The notes below the pieces were generated by a model. The model made no database searches and was not told the DNA's origin. It saw nothing but the letters and a program-made list of their open reading frames with translations. The position numbers were made by a program, and so were the translations under genes. DNA of 64,000 nt from Hyphomicrobiaceae bacterium (GTDB taxonomy: Bacteria; Pseudomonadota; Alphaproteobacteria; Rhizobiales; Hyphomicrobiaceae). The stretch is from positions 277,001 through 341,000 of the forward strand of contig JALHMB010000006.1 of the NCBI GenBank assembly GCA_022844275.1. The letters run 5' to 3'. Of this stretch, positions 17,581-26,302 are shown piece by piece (position 1 is the stretch's first letter; each line of letters begins with the position of its first letter).

Positions 17581-18555
17581 ATGAAGGCCGCCCTGTGCAA
17601 GTCGCTGGACGGACCCGCGGCTATCGTGATCGAGGAGATCGCCGATCCCCAGCCCGGCCCCGACGAGGTCGTGGTACGGGTCCGTGCGGCAGCCCTGAAC
17701 TTCCTCGATACGCTGATCACGCGCGGGAAATACCAGTTCAAACCGGACCTTCCGTTCTCACCGGCGGCCGAGATCGCGGGCGTGGTCGAGGCCGTGGGCA
17801 CGGGTGTCGGCGACCTGAAGCCGGGCCAGCGCGTGTGCGGCTACATCGCCTGGGGTGGCGCGCGCGAGAAGGTGGCTGTGCCCGCCAAGCTCATGATCCC
17901 GATACCTGATGGCGTCAGCGATGCGACCGCCGCCGGCATCAGCGTCACCTACGGTACGGCCATGCATGGCCTCAAGGATCGAGGCAGCCTCAGGGCTGAC
18001 GAGAGCGTGGCCGTGCTCGGTGCCTCGGGTGGCGCGGGCCTCGCCGCCGTCGAGATCGCCAAGCTCATGGGCGCGCGCGTGATCGCGGTCGCCTCGAGTG
18101 CGGAGAAGCTCGCCGTATGCCGCGATCATGGTGCCGATGAGCTGCTGAACTACGCGACGACGGACCTCAAGAACGGCCTGCGCGAACTCACCAGCGGCAA
18201 GGGCGTCGATGTCGTCTATGACTGCGTCGGTGGCGATTATTCCGAGTTGGCACTGCGCTCCATTGCCTGGGGCGGCCGCCTGCTCGTGATCGGCTTTGCG
18301 GCAGGCAGCATCCCGAAGATCCCGCTCAATCTCTTCCTGCTCAAGAACGCCGCTGCCGTCGGCGTCTTCTGGGGCGAGATGATCATGCGTGAGCCCGAAC
18401 AGCACCGCGCGAACATGATCGAGGTTCTCGATTGGTGCGCCAAGGGCCGGCTCAAGCCGCACGTTCATGCCTCCTACCCGCTCGCGCGTATCGGCGAAGC
18501 CATCACGGCGCTCGACAAGCGGCAGGTCACGGGCAAGCTGATCGTCGAGATCTGA
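17581..18555 (+). CDS. NADPH:quinone oxidoreductase (zinc-free MDR family)
   Basis: A 324-residue zinc-independent medium-chain dehydrogenase of the quinone oxidoreductase type. N-terminal GroES-like domain (ALCKSLDGPAAIVIEEIADP), then the Rossmann motif LGASGGAGLAAVEIAK near residue 145. The start at 17581 has an ideal Shine-Dalgarno (AGGAGG). The short leader between the repeat and the ATG means transcription must start in or before the family B element, so hairpin A may be part of the 5' leader. Exact substrate unknown. Confidence 0.88.
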   Translation: MKAALCKSLDGPAAIVIEEIADPQPGPDEVVVRVRAAALNFLDTLITRGKYQFKPDLPFSPAAEIAGVVEAVGTGVGDLKPGQRVCGYIAWGGAREKVAVPAKLMIPIPDGVSDATAAGISVTYGTAMHGLKDRGSLRADESVAVLGASGGAGLAAVEIAKLMGARVIAVASSAEKLAVCRDHGADELLNYATTDLKNGLRELTSGKGVDVVYDCVGGDYSELALRSIAWGGRLLVIGFAAGSIPKIPLNLFLLKNAAAVGVFWGEMIMREPEQHRANMIEVLDWCAKGRLKPHVHASYPLARIGEAITALDKRQVTGKLIVEI

Positions 18556-18572
18556 ACTCTGTGGCTGTACAG

Positions 18573-19331
18573 ATGGCTCTCTACGATACGATCGGAAGAA
18601 ACTATGCTGAGGCGCGGCTGCCGGACCAGCGGATCGCATCCGCTATCCATGCTGCGCTCGGAGACGCAACAAGCGTAGCCAACATTGGTGCCGGTACCGG
18701 TTCATACGAGCCGCTGGATCGCGCTGTCATCGCGATCGAGCCGTCCGAAGTGATGATAACGCAACGTCCGGCTGGAGCCCCGCCGTGCATACAGGGGTCG
18801 GCCGAGGCGCTGCCGCTGGAGACGGCCTCGGTCGATGCGGCCATGGCGATTCTCACCATCCACCACTGGTCCGACTTGGAGCTCGGCCTCAGCGAGATGG
18901 CGCGCGTCGTGAGCAAACGCGCCGTCCTGTTCACATGGGTGCCGGATGCAGCACCATTCTGGCTGACGGAAGACTACTTCCCGGAAATCGCAGCCAACGA
19001 CCGCAAGATCTTCCCCAGCGCGGACACGCTCACTCGGATACTGGCACGCGGGATCGGGCCTGCGCGCATCCTGCCCGTTCTCATCCCTCATGATTGCACC
19101 GACGGGCTGCTCTGCGCCTATTGGCGCAGACCGGAAGCCTATCTGAGCGCCAAAGTACGCAACGCCATGTCTGCCTTCGCGCGGATCGATGCTGAGGCCG
19201 GCTTGGCAAAGTTGCAGGCCGACCTTTCGAGCGGCCGCTGGGCACAACGGAACAAACATCTTCTGGAACTCGACAGTGTGGATTGGGGCTATCGCCTCGT
19301 TTGCTGCGAAATCGAAGGCAACACCAGGTAA
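18573..19331 (+). CDS. Class I SAM-dependent methyltransferase
   Basis: A 252-residue protein. Motif I is NIGAGTGSYEP (residues about 36-46), followed by the acidic AIEPSE strand and MAILTIHHWSDLELGLSEM (motifs of the UbiE/small-molecule type). The start MALYDTIGRNYAEARLPD is taken from the ATG at 18573; a GTG at 18561 is possible, and neither has a good Shine-Dalgarno. It lies 17 bp after the quinone oxidoreductase gene, so probably shares its transcript. Substrate unknown. Confidence 0.82.
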   Translation: MALYDTIGRNYAEARLPDQRIASAIHAALGDATSVANIGAGTGSYEPLDRAVIAIEPSEVMITQRPAGAPPCIQGSAEALPLETASVDAAMAILTIHHWSDLELGLSEMARVVSKRAVLFTWVPDAAPFWLTEDYFPEIAANDRKIFPSADTLTRILARGIGPARILPVLIPHDCTDGLLCAYWRRPEAYLSAKVRNAMSAFARIDAEAGLAKLQADLSSGRWAQRNKHLLELDSVDWGYRLVCCEIEGNTR

Positions 19332-19425
19332 GCCTTCGCATCACCTGCCGGCGCCCTGCCGGTTCCTCCCCGCTCCACGCCGGGCCTAGCCCCGGCTTCA
19401 AGCCAAACCAATCGGCTGCCACCTC

Positions 19426-20157
19426 ATGACTGCGGAAATGCTGCTCATCATTGCCGGCGCCTTCGCGGGCGGGCTCGTCAACGGGCTGACCGGCTTCGGT
19501 ACAGGCATGACGGCGCTCGTGCTCTGGCTGCACGCGCTGCCCGTCACCGTCGCAGCGACGCTCGTCCTCGTCTGCTCCGTCGTCGCGCAGCTTCAGTCGC
19601 TGCCCTCGATCTGGCACGCGCTCGACTGGCGCCGCCTCACGCCATTTCTGATCGGCGGCCTCATCGGCATTCCGCTCGGGACATGGCTGCTCGTGGTCGT
19701 GTCGGTACAGACGGTGAAGCTCGGCGTCGGGCTCGTGGTCACGACCTATTGCGCGATCATGCTGCTCGGTAGCTTTCGCCCGACCATCCATTGGGGCGGT
19801 CGCATCGCGGACGGTATCGTCGGACTCGCAGGCGGCGTTCTCGGTGGACTTGCGGGCCTCTCGGGCGCGCTTCCAACCATCTGGGCGAGCCTCCGCGGTT
19901 GGGACAAGGATGCGCGCCGCGCCGTCTTCCAGGGTTTCAATCTGACGATCTTGAGCGTGTCGCTGATGGCGCACGCGGCAGCCGGCCTCGTGACGGCAGA
20001 ACTCGGCCACGCGGCACTGCTCGCGCTGCCCGGAACGCTCGTCGGCGCTTTCATCGGGCAGCGCATTTACCGCCTACTCGATGATCACCGCTATGACCGG
20101 CTCGTCCTCGCGATCCTGCTCGTCGCGGGCCTCACCCTGCTCTGGTCGAGCTTCTAG
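19426..20157 (+). CDS. TauE/SafE-family sulfite/organosulfonate exporter-like permease
   Basis: A 243-residue integral membrane protein with about seven or eight helices. Both halves carry the family's glycine-rich repeat: GAFAGGLVNGLTGFGTGM at the N-terminus and GLAGGVLGGLAGLSGALPTI in the middle. The family moves sulfite, sulfonates or other organic anions. The substrate here is not predictable. Its last 26 bp overlap the convergent MFS gene. Confidence 0.85.
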   Translation: MTAEMLLIIAGAFAGGLVNGLTGFGTGMTALVLWLHALPVTVAATLVLVCSVVAQLQSLPSIWHALDWRRLTPFLIGGLIGIPLGTWLLVVVSVQTVKLGVGLVVTTYCAIMLLGSFRPTIHWGGRIADGIVGLAGGVLGGLAGLSGALPTIWASLRGWDKDARRAVFQGFNLTILSVSLMAHAAAGLVTAELGHAALLALPGTLVGAFIGQRIYRLLDDHRYDRLVLAILLVAGLTLLWSSF

Positions 20158-21424
20158 CGTCGCTCAGCGGCGAGGCGGCACCTGTCGATGGCTCTTCAGT
20201 GCGATCCCCGCGCGGATCCAGTTCGAAGACGGCGGGTGTCGTCTTCGGCACGATGACGAACGGCTCTGATCGCTCTGTCGGCGGTTTCGGCCGCATCTGC
20301 GCACGCAACAGCATGACGAGTGCAATGCTGGCATGGGCCACCGCGGTGTGAAGGTACAATCCGCCATGCCCGAAGGCTTGCATCATAGCCGAAGCCAACA
20401 TCGGCCCGAGGATGGCACCTGCCGAGAAGACAAGCAGCAGGCCGCTCGACACCTCGACCGCGCGCTTCCTGTGCACGAGGTCATTCGCGTGCGCGACGCA
20501 GAGCGTGTAGACGGTGAACGCCATGCTGCCATAGAGAACGGCAAGGCCGAACAAAGCTGCCACACCGGCGCTCGACATTGCATAGAGGGATGTGCCGGCC
20601 AAGGCCGCGACCACACACACGACAATCGCCACGGCCCGTCGTCCCACCTTGTCCGACAGCCGGCCGATCGGCCACTGGCTGACGGCACCCCCGAGCACGG
20701 CCAGCGACATGAAGAATGACGTATTGCGTACCGATAGCCCCGCGCCTTGCGCGAACAGCGGCGAGAACGTCCAGAAAGCGGAGTTCACGAGCCCCGCGGC
20801 GAAGCAGCCGAACACAGAAGCGGGCGATACCGTAATCAACCATCCGAGCCGCATCTTGGCTCTTGGAGGCGGCTGCGGCGCACTCTGCCGCGTCAGCGCG
20901 ATAGGAACGGCCGCGAGCGAGTACAGGATGGCGACGAGCGAGAAGAGCTCGAAGCTCGCCGGCTGCCCGGCGGACACGAGCAGCATGCCGACCGTGACGA
21001 CCGTCAGGTTGGTCATCGCATAAGCGCCGAGGACGCGGCCGCGGTTCTCGGGCTGCGATGCACCGGTCAGCCAGCTTTCGATGATCATGAACAGGCCGGC
21101 GAACACGAGGCCGTTGATCGCCCTCAGCCCCCACCACATCCACGGCGCCGTCCACATGGCGTGCATGAGCGGCGTCATCGTCGCCAGTGCCGTCGAGGCG
21201 GCAAAGGCACGTATGTGGCCGACCGTGGCAATGACACGCGGCCAGAGCAGGCAGCCGATCATGAGGCCAGCAAAGTGAAACGAGCCCATGAGGCCGATAT
21301 CGAAAGACGAGAAGTGCTCGATATCGGCACGGATCGGCACGAGTACGCCGAACAGCCCATTGCCCATCATCAGGATCGAGGCACTGAGCAACAACGCCGT
21401 AACCGGCCGGAGAATTCCGGTCAT
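20132..21424 (-). CDS. MFS transporter (YcaD-like)
   Basis: A 430-residue major facilitator with 12 predicted helices. The loop 2-3 motif is degenerate, but the second-half equivalent GRLSDKVGRRAVAI is clear. The start is the ATG at 21424 (GGGA about 6 nt upstream; a GTG at 21427 is adjacent). The hydrophilic C-terminal tail (about 45 residues) includes the part antisense to the end of the TauE-like gene. Substrate unknown. Confidence 0.88.
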   Translation of the reverse strand: MTGILRPVTALLLSASILMMGNGLFGVLVPIRADIEHFSSFDIGLMGSFHFAGLMIGCLLWPRVIATVGHIRAFAASTALATMTPLMHAMWTAPWMWWGLRAINGLVFAGLFMIIESWLTGASQPENRGRVLGAYAMTNLTVVTVGMLLVSAGQPASFELFSLVAILYSLAAVPIALTRQSAPQPPPRAKMRLGWLITVSPASVFGCFAAGLVNSAFWTFSPLFAQGAGLSVRNTSFFMSLAVLGGAVSQWPIGRLSDKVGRRAVAIVVCVVAALAGTSLYAMSSAGVAALFGLAVLYGSMAFTVYTLCVAHANDLVHRKRAVEVSSGLLLVFSAGAILGPMLASAMMQAFGHGGLYLHTAVAHASIALVMLLRAQMRPKPPTERSEPFVIVPKTTPAVFELDPRGDRTEEPSTGAASPLSDARSSTRAG

Positions 21425-21457
21425 CACCTATCCCAGTTCTATTGAAGCACTGTGCGC

Positions 21458-21883
21458 TCAGGCGCCGGTCGACAGTTTGTCGAGGAGGCGCATGGCATCA
21501 CGCAGGATGATGTTGTGATCGAACGCCAGATCCACCTTGCGCCAGTCGTCGATCCACTCCACCGCCGCAGCATCGTCCCCAGCCGTCGCCTTCGGCGCAC
21601 GCACACGCGTCAGATAGGCAACGGCCGCCGAATGAAAGCGCGGGTCGCGTTTGGGATCGGAGTAGACGCCGACGAGGTGGAGCTTGCCGGCCTTGACGCC
21701 CGTCTCCTCCATGAGCTCGCGGCGGCAGGCATCATCCACTGTCTCGCCGATATCGACGAAGCCGCCGGGCAGCGCGTAGTGGCCGACGTAAGGCGGATGT
21801 CCGCGCTTAATCAGCAGCACGCGCCCTTTGGCATCGACCGCAATGCAGTCCGTGCAAAGGCGCGGTGTAACAGGCTTCGGCAT
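21458..21883 (-). CDS. Nudix hydrolase
   Basis: A 141-residue pyrophosphohydrolase. The full Nudix box is present: GGFVDIGETVDDACRRELME followed by ETGV, matching Gx5Ex7REUxEExGU. The surroundings (GHYALPGG, LHLVGVYSDPKRDPR) resemble ADP-ribose or dNTP pyrophosphatases. The only Shine-Dalgarno-like stretch (GGGAGAAG, about 9 nt upstream) overlaps the edge of the family A repeat, copy 2. Substrate not determined. Confidence 0.88.
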   Translation of the reverse strand: MPKPVTPRLCTDCIAVDAKGRVLLIKRGHPPYVGHYALPGGFVDIGETVDDACRRELMEETGVKAGKLHLVGVYSDPKRDPRFHSAAVAYLTRVRAPKATAGDDAAAVEWIDDWRKVDLAFDHNIILRDAMRLLDKLSTGA

Positions 21884-21894
21884 AGTGATCTTCT

Positions 21895-22011
21895 CCCTCT
21901 CCCCATTCCTTCAATGGGGAGAGGGTCGGCGTGAGGGGCGGCGGCAAACGCAAACGTTGCTCAAGTTCCCGCCCCTCACCCTAACCCTCTCCCCGCTTGC
22001 GGGGAGAGGGG
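21895..22011. repeat. Family A palindromic repeat, copy 2
   Basis: About 117 bp. It opens with CCCTCTCCCC (21895-21904), which pairs with the nearby GGGGAGAGGG, and closes with CCCTCTCCCCGC pairing with GCGGGGAGAGGG. The inner arms GTGAGGGGCGG and CGCCCCTCAC also match. It lies between the Nudix gene (12 bp away) and the DUF1244 gene (31 bp away), both on the minus strand. Confidence 0.85.
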
Positions 22012-22041
22012 ACTCTCCCGCGCTGGCGTGTGTGCGAATTC

Positions 22042-22350
22042 TCAGTGACTTTGCGGCTTGGACTTCTCGAAGGCGGCCTTCTGCTCGGAAGAGGCCTCCT
22101 TCTGATGCTTGGCCTGCCATTCCTTGTACGGCATCCCGTAGACGATCTCGCGCGCCTCGTCCTTGCTGATGTCCTGCCCCTTTGCGCTGGCTGCCTCCTG
22201 ATACCAGTTCGAGAGGCAGTTGCGGCAGAAGCCGGCGAGGTTCATCAGGTCGATGTTCTGAACGTCACTGCGCGTGCGCAGGTGCTCGACGAGCCGGCGG
22301 AAGGCCGCCGCTTCGAGCTCGGTCGTAGTCGCCTTGTCGAATTTCGCCAT
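22042..22350 (-). CDS. DUF1244 domain protein
   Basis: A 102-residue soluble protein. The conserved core FRRLVEHLRTRSDVQNIDLM followed by NLAGFCRNCLSNWY is diagnostic for DUF1244, a family common in alphaproteobacteria, with the invariant CRNC motif. The Shine-Dalgarno AGGAGAAG is well placed. The C-terminal 30 residues are lysine- and glutamate-rich. Function unknown. Confidence 0.9.
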   Translation of the reverse strand: MAKFDKATTTELEAAAFRRLVEHLRTRSDVQNIDLMNLAGFCRNCLSNWYQEAASAKGQDISKDEAREIVYGMPYKEWQAKHQKEASSEQKAAFEKSKPQSH

Positions 22351-22379
22351 GGCTTACTTCTCCTGTGCTCAATGCCGCA

Positions 22380-23189
22380 TCACAGGCGGTCGAGATTGAT
22401 ATACGGCCGCCCTTTCAACGCATGAACCAGCGCAATGATCCGTTCGGCCCACTGCCGCTGACCCTGGGCATCGCGGATCAGATCCTGACGGATCTCGATG
22501 AGCGCGTTCGGAAGCCCGCGCGCGGTTGCATGCTGCCATAGACAGTCGCCTTCGAGGCTCCCCTTGTAAGGCTCGTTATCGCCGACGATAAGACCACCAT
22601 CGGCGTGGAAATAGTCGAGCATGGGGCCTGAAAGCCGCGCATCGCGATCCCAGAGAATGCCGACATGCCACGGCCGCGGCGCGCCCTTCCAGCTCTCGGT
22701 GAAACTGTGGATCGAGATGATTGATGGAGGCACGCCTGCGCCAACGCAGCGCTCGATCACGTTCTCAATGTTGTCGTGATAGGGCCGATAGTAGCGCGCC
22801 GCGCGCTTCTCCCGCTCGGCCGCATCGAGATGTCGGTTGCCGGGGATCACGGCACCATCCGAGAGCCGCATGATCAGCGTCGGATCATCGGCTCCGCGAT
22901 TGGGATCGATGAGGAGGCGCGAGAAGCGCGTCAGTACGGCCGGCACGTCGAGCGCCGCGGCGATCGCGCGCGTGACGGCGGCCGCGCCGATGTCATAGGC
23001 GATGTGGCGGCGAAGCTGCGACTCCGGCAGGCCGAGCGTGCCGTACTCCGGCGGGAAAGCATTGCCGGCGTGGTCGCATAAGAGGATGAGCCCGGCATCG
23101 GCGCGTCCAGGTACGACGATAAAGCTCTCGGCCTCGACGGCCGCGATTCTCGAGCCCGCTTGGGGTGTTTCTCCGGTGGCATCGCGCAT
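22380..23189 (-). CDS. N-formylglutamate amidohydrolase family protein
   Basis: About 269 residues from the ATG at 23189; the Shine-Dalgarno is weak and the frame stays open to 23261. Family motifs: LILLCDHAGNAFPPEYG near the N-terminus, HIAYDIGA, TRFSRLLIDPNR, and IISIHSFTESWKG with the metal-binding histidine. The classic enzyme cuts N-formylglutamate to formate and glutamate in histidine degradation, but no hut genes are near. Many members act on other N-formyl compounds. It lies 29 bp upstream of DUF1244 on the same strand. Confidence 0.85.
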   Translation of the reverse strand: MRDATGETPQAGSRIAAVEAESFIVVPGRADAGLILLCDHAGNAFPPEYGTLGLPESQLRRHIAYDIGAAAVTRAIAAALDVPAVLTRFSRLLIDPNRGADDPTLIMRLSDGAVIPGNRHLDAAEREKRAARYYRPYHDNIENVIERCVGAGVPPSIISIHSFTESWKGAPRPWHVGILWDRDARLSGPMLDYFHADGGLIVGDNEPYKGSLEGDCLWQHATARGLPNALIEIRQDLIRDAQGQRQWAERIIALVHALKGRPYINLDRL

Positions 23190-23315
23190 GGCGCGGCACT
23201 CTACATCCAAGCCGCGGGCATGGCGACCCGGCGCGACGTTCCGTGCACTCAGAGAAGCCATCCGCCGTCATCATGGCTTCACAAGGTCGCATCATCCGGC
23301 TGCGAGCCGGCAGGT

Positions 23316-23756
23316 TCAATGTCCGGACGCGCGCAGTCGCATCGGCGAGCAGTATAACTCGCTGAGCCCTGCGAGCCCGAGCTTGCCACTGACGAACAGC
23401 ATGAGATGCCGAGTGATCATAGCCGCGAGCGTCAGGCGGTGTCCGGCATCGCGATGATCCGGCTCGAGGGCAATGAGATTGCAGTGATAGACCAACTCGC
23501 GGCAGGTCTCGCGACAGGCGTCGAATGACGGCTCACCCCGCGCGCCCTGGCGATGCAGCGCCAACAGACGGAACCCCCCGTTGCTCGCTTCCGTCGGCGC
23601 CTCGCCCCGCGCGCGCACCCAGGCTTCGAGCACACGCTCGCCGATGGCGAGCAACTCGGCCGCAGCGCACGCCGGCTCGCTACCGCCATCCATGGCAATA
23701 GAGTCGATGCGCTCTTCGATGCCGGCAAATGCCGGATAGGCCACCTCACCGCTCAT
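23316..23756 (-). CDS. Hypothetical protein
   Basis: A 146-residue protein I do not recognise. It is mostly helical and contains CRETCRELVYHCNLIAL near residues 80-95 with three cysteines. No signal peptide or membrane helix. Its ATG overlaps the stop of the upstream methyltransferase in an ATGA junction, which supports it being real and co-translated. Confidence 0.65.
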   Translation of the reverse strand: MSGEVAYPAFAGIEERIDSIAMDGGSEPACAAAELLAIGERVLEAWVRARGEAPTEASNGGFRLLALHRQGARGEPSFDACRETCRELVYHCNLIALEPDHRDAGHRLTLAAMITRHLMLFVSGKLGLAGLSELYCSPMRLRASGH

Positions 23757-24400
23757 GCCGCCCTCCGCGCGATCAAACGAACAACCGGCGCCCGGCCCTG
23801 ATGCCGGGAGCCCTCGTCGAGCGTCACTTCCTCCTCACGAAGCAGCTCGACGTCCGCACCAGCCAGATCATCGCGCAGCATGTCGGCGGTGTACAGCATT
23901 TCAGAAGGCGGACCGCCACGACTGCCGGCCTTGCGGTTCTCGACATGCTTCGGCGTGAAGGCTTCGAGCAGCAGAATGCCGCCCGGCTTGAGCGCCGAAA
24001 GCATGCGTCGGTGCATAATCGAGCGCACAAGCGGCTCGAAATGCACAAAAATAGACGCAACTCCGTCGAATATGGCTACTGGCCAACCCCAGAAATCGAG
24101 ATTGGCATTTTGAATATCGAGGTGCGCACCACGTTCGGCTGCGAGTGAGCGCGCCTTGGCGACTCCGACGCTAGATGCCTCGACGGTTGTTACGTCAAAG
24201 CCCTGGCCCGCCAGCCAAATTCCATTGCGACCCTCGCCATCACCCGGCACGAGAATACGGCCGCGAGGTGCAAAGCGATGCGCCTCGATGGCCAGAAATG
24301 TATTCGGCGCCGTCCCGAAGATGTAGCCCGGCTCGGCGTAGTGACCATCCCACTTCGGACCCGTCACGATATCGCGCGAACCCGTATCGCCGCTCGTCAT
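23753..24400 (-). CDS. Class I SAM-dependent methyltransferase (TehB/thiopurine-like)
   Basis: A 215-residue protein. The N-terminal WDGHYAEPGYIFGTAPNTFL is typical of a TehB-like subgroup. Motif I is ILVPGDGEGRNGIWLAGQGF, and the next strand VTTVEASSVG carries the acidic ribose-binding residue. The family methylates tellurite, selenite or small thiols. It is translationally coupled to the following hypothetical gene. Confidence 0.83.
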   Translation of the reverse strand: MTSGDTGSRDIVTGPKWDGHYAEPGYIFGTAPNTFLAIEAHRFAPRGRILVPGDGEGRNGIWLAGQGFDVTTVEASSVGVAKARSLAAERGAHLDIQNANLDFWGWPVAIFDGVASIFVHFEPLVRSIMHRRMLSALKPGGILLLEAFTPKHVENRKAGSRGGPPSEMLYTADMLRDDLAGADVELLREEEVTLDEGSRHQGRAPVVRLIARRAA

Positions 24401-24412
24401 GTCAGGCGCTTT

Positions 24413-24697
24413 CTATTGTGGGTCGCCGAGCTTGCTCTCGACGAGTTCTCGGGTCTGCTTCGACGGCACCACGGGCACGATCTCGAAGGAGGCGAGATCA
24501 CCCCAGTGCAGGATCCATTCCTGCAGCAGCCGCGGGTCGTCGCATTCCATGATCTGGAAACAGCGATCGAAATTCGGCTCGATCCAGCTGTCGATGTACT
24601 TGAGGCCATCGGGGAGTCCGCGACCCCTGTCACGCAAGTGACGATAGATTGGCTTGGGATCGCAATCTTTGAAGCGCTCGATGATCATGAACAGCAT
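24413..24697 (-). CDS. DUF3303 family protein
   Basis: A 94-residue protein from the ATG at 24697 (GTGAGAG upstream; an upstream ATG at 24721 would overlap the OsmC gene). MLFMIIERFKDCDPKPIYRH, FDRCFQIMECDD and the WILHWGDLASFEIVPV ending are characteristic of DUF3303, small ferredoxin-fold-like proteins. Function unknown. It lies between the methyltransferase and OsmC genes on the same strand. Confidence 0.82.
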   Translation of the reverse strand: MLFMIIERFKDCDPKPIYRHLRDRGRGLPDGLKYIDSWIEPNFDRCFQIMECDDPRLLQEWILHWGDLASFEIVPVVPSKQTRELVESKLGDPQ

Positions 24698-24704
24698 TGT
24701 TCTC

Positions 24705-25097
24705 TCACTCGCCGAGTTCACTGCGTACCACCGTCATCGGCTTCGACAGTGCCTTGTGCACGGGACAGGCCGTCGCGACGCGCAGCAGCCGCTCGCGAAT
24801 GTCCGGTCCGAGATTGGTGACGCCAAAGTCGATGTCGTAGTGCAGCACAGGCGCATCGGTGCGCGAAGGATCATACTTCGCCCGCACTATGAGACCCGGT
24901 AGCGCCCAGCCGTGGCGATCTGCATACATGCGGATCGTCATCGCCGTGCAGGTCGCAAGCGAAGCTTCGAGCAGCGCGAAGGGCTTGAAGCCAGCCTCGC
25001 GTCCACCATCAGCCACGATCGCATCGGAAAGCCCTGTGTGCTTGCCGTCACTGAACTCGACGGCATAGGGCTCTGGCCGACTGTGCGTCACGATCAT
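24705..25097 (-). CDS. OsmC family peroxiredoxin-like protein
   Basis: A 130-residue OsmC/Ohr-type protein. Both redox cysteines are present: Cys50 in LLEASLATCTAMT and Cys111 in ATACPVHKALSKP. Such proteins reduce organic hydroperoxides in the cytoplasm. The ATG at 25097 lies just after the stop of the LysE gene. The upstream frame to 25175 is antisense-like filler within lysE. Confidence 0.88.
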   Translation of the reverse strand: MIVTHSRPEPYAVEFSDGKHTGLSDAIVADGGREAGFKPFALLEASLATCTAMTIRMYADRHGWALPGLIVRAKYDPSRTDAPVLHYDIDFGVTNLGPDIRERLLRVATACPVHKALSKPMTVVRSELGE

Positions 25098-25099
25098 GT

Positions 25100-25738
25100 T
25101 CAAAGGCTCCGCTGCAGAAAGGCCAGCCTGACGCCAATCAACACGAACAGCCCGCCGAGTGCGCGCTCGATCCACGTGCGCATGACGCTACCCGCGCCGA
25201 GCGCTGCAGAAGCGCGCGCCGTGAACCACGCGATCGAGAGGCACACTACAGTACCGGTCGTGCAAAAGATAAGCCCGAGAACGATGAAGGCCAACGGCTT
25301 CGATGGCGCCGTCGCCGATATGAACTGCGGCAAGAAGGCGAGGAAGAACAGCGCCACCTTGGGATTGAGCGCGTTGGTGAGAAAACCCTGTAGGAAGATG
25401 CCGCGTAGTGAGATCGCGGCCTTTCCGTTGGCGCCATTGGCTGCACTCGCACCCGCGTGGCGCAGCAGCGAGATACCGACCCACACGAGATAGGCCGCAC
25501 CGACGAGCTTCAGGATGAAGAAGGCTTCAGCCGAAGTCGCGAGGATCGCGGAAAGGCCGAGCGCAGCCGCCGCAATATGCACCGAGCAGCCCGCCGTGAT
25601 GCCGAGTGCCGCAACGGCCCCAGCCCGCGCGCCGAGCTGCGCACTACGCCCCATGATGTACGCCATGTCCGGACCGGGTGTGATGTTGAGCAGCAGACCC
25701 GCGACAACGAACAGCCAGAGATCGGTCAATCCGAGCAT
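25100..25738 (-). CDS. LysE/RhtB family amino-acid exporter
   Basis: A 212-residue membrane protein with six predicted helices. The family's N-terminal LLLNITPGPDMAYIMGRSAQ and the LGAAYLVWVGISLLR-type segment in helix three are present, as is FLTNALNPKVALFFLAFLPQ. The substrate (a basic or neutral amino acid, or homoserine lactone) cannot be told. Followed by the OsmC gene with a 2-bp gap. Confidence 0.9.
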   Translation of the reverse strand: MLGLTDLWLFVVAGLLLNITPGPDMAYIMGRSAQLGARAGAVAALGITAGCSVHIAAAALGLSAILATSAEAFFILKLVGAAYLVWVGISLLRHAGASAANGANGKAAISLRGIFLQGFLTNALNPKVALFFLAFLPQFISATAPSKPLAFIVLGLIFCTTGTVVCLSIAWFTARASAALGAGSVMRTWIERALGGLFVLIGVRLAFLQRSL

Positions 25739-25771
25739 TGCATGGGTTCCTGCGGCCGGCCGTCCGTCGGA

Positions 25772-26302
25772 TCAGGCCTTGCTTTTGGCGCGTGGCTTGG
25801 GTTTTTGCGCCGGCTTGGGCTTCGGCTTTGCCTGCGGCGCACCGGCCATCATGGCATCGAGACGCTTCTGCATTTTCTTCGGCGAAACATCCTCCATGCG
25901 CGTCTGGATCATCCAGACATAACCGAAGGGATCTTCCACCTGTCCGGTGCGGTCGCCGTAGAACTCGTCCTGCACAGGCCGCTTGATCGTGGCGCCGGCC
26001 GCGAGCGCGCGCTCGACCACCGCATCCACATCAGCGACGTACAGGCACATGGTCACGGTCGTGCCCCCGAGACTGCGCGGGCCGACGACGCCCATCTCGG
26101 GAAACTCGGCTGAGAGCATCACGCAGCTTTCGCCGAACTCGAGCTCGGCATGACCAACGCAATCGCCCATGGTGAGCCGATAGCGTTCCTTGGCATCGAA
26201 TGCCTTCTCATAGAAGTCGATGGCCGCGGCGGCATCGTGCACGCGCAGATAGGCCATGGCATCGCTGTAGCCTTTCGGCGGCTTGTATTTGACTTTGCCC
26301 AT
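25772..26302 (-). CDS. VOC-family (glyoxalase/bleomycin-resistance-like, PhnB-type) protein
   Basis: A 176-residue protein from the ATG at 26302. One VOC repeat pair: YSDAMAYLRVHDAAAAIDFY at the start and YGDRTGQVEDPFGYVWMIQT at the end of the domain. This is the PhnB-like layout, with GHAELEFGESCVML between. The last 20 residues are a basic proline-lysine tail (KPKPKPAQKPKPRAKSKA), probably disordered and not part of the fold. Substrate unknown. Confidence 0.83.
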   Translation of the reverse strand: MGKVKYKPPKGYSDAMAYLRVHDAAAAIDFYEKAFDAKERYRLTMGDCVGHAELEFGESCVMLSAEFPEMGVVGPRSLGGTTVTMCLYVADVDAVVERALAAGATIKRPVQDEFYGDRTGQVEDPFGYVWMIQTRMEDVSPKKMQKRLDAMMAGAPQAKPKPKPAQKPKPRAKSKA

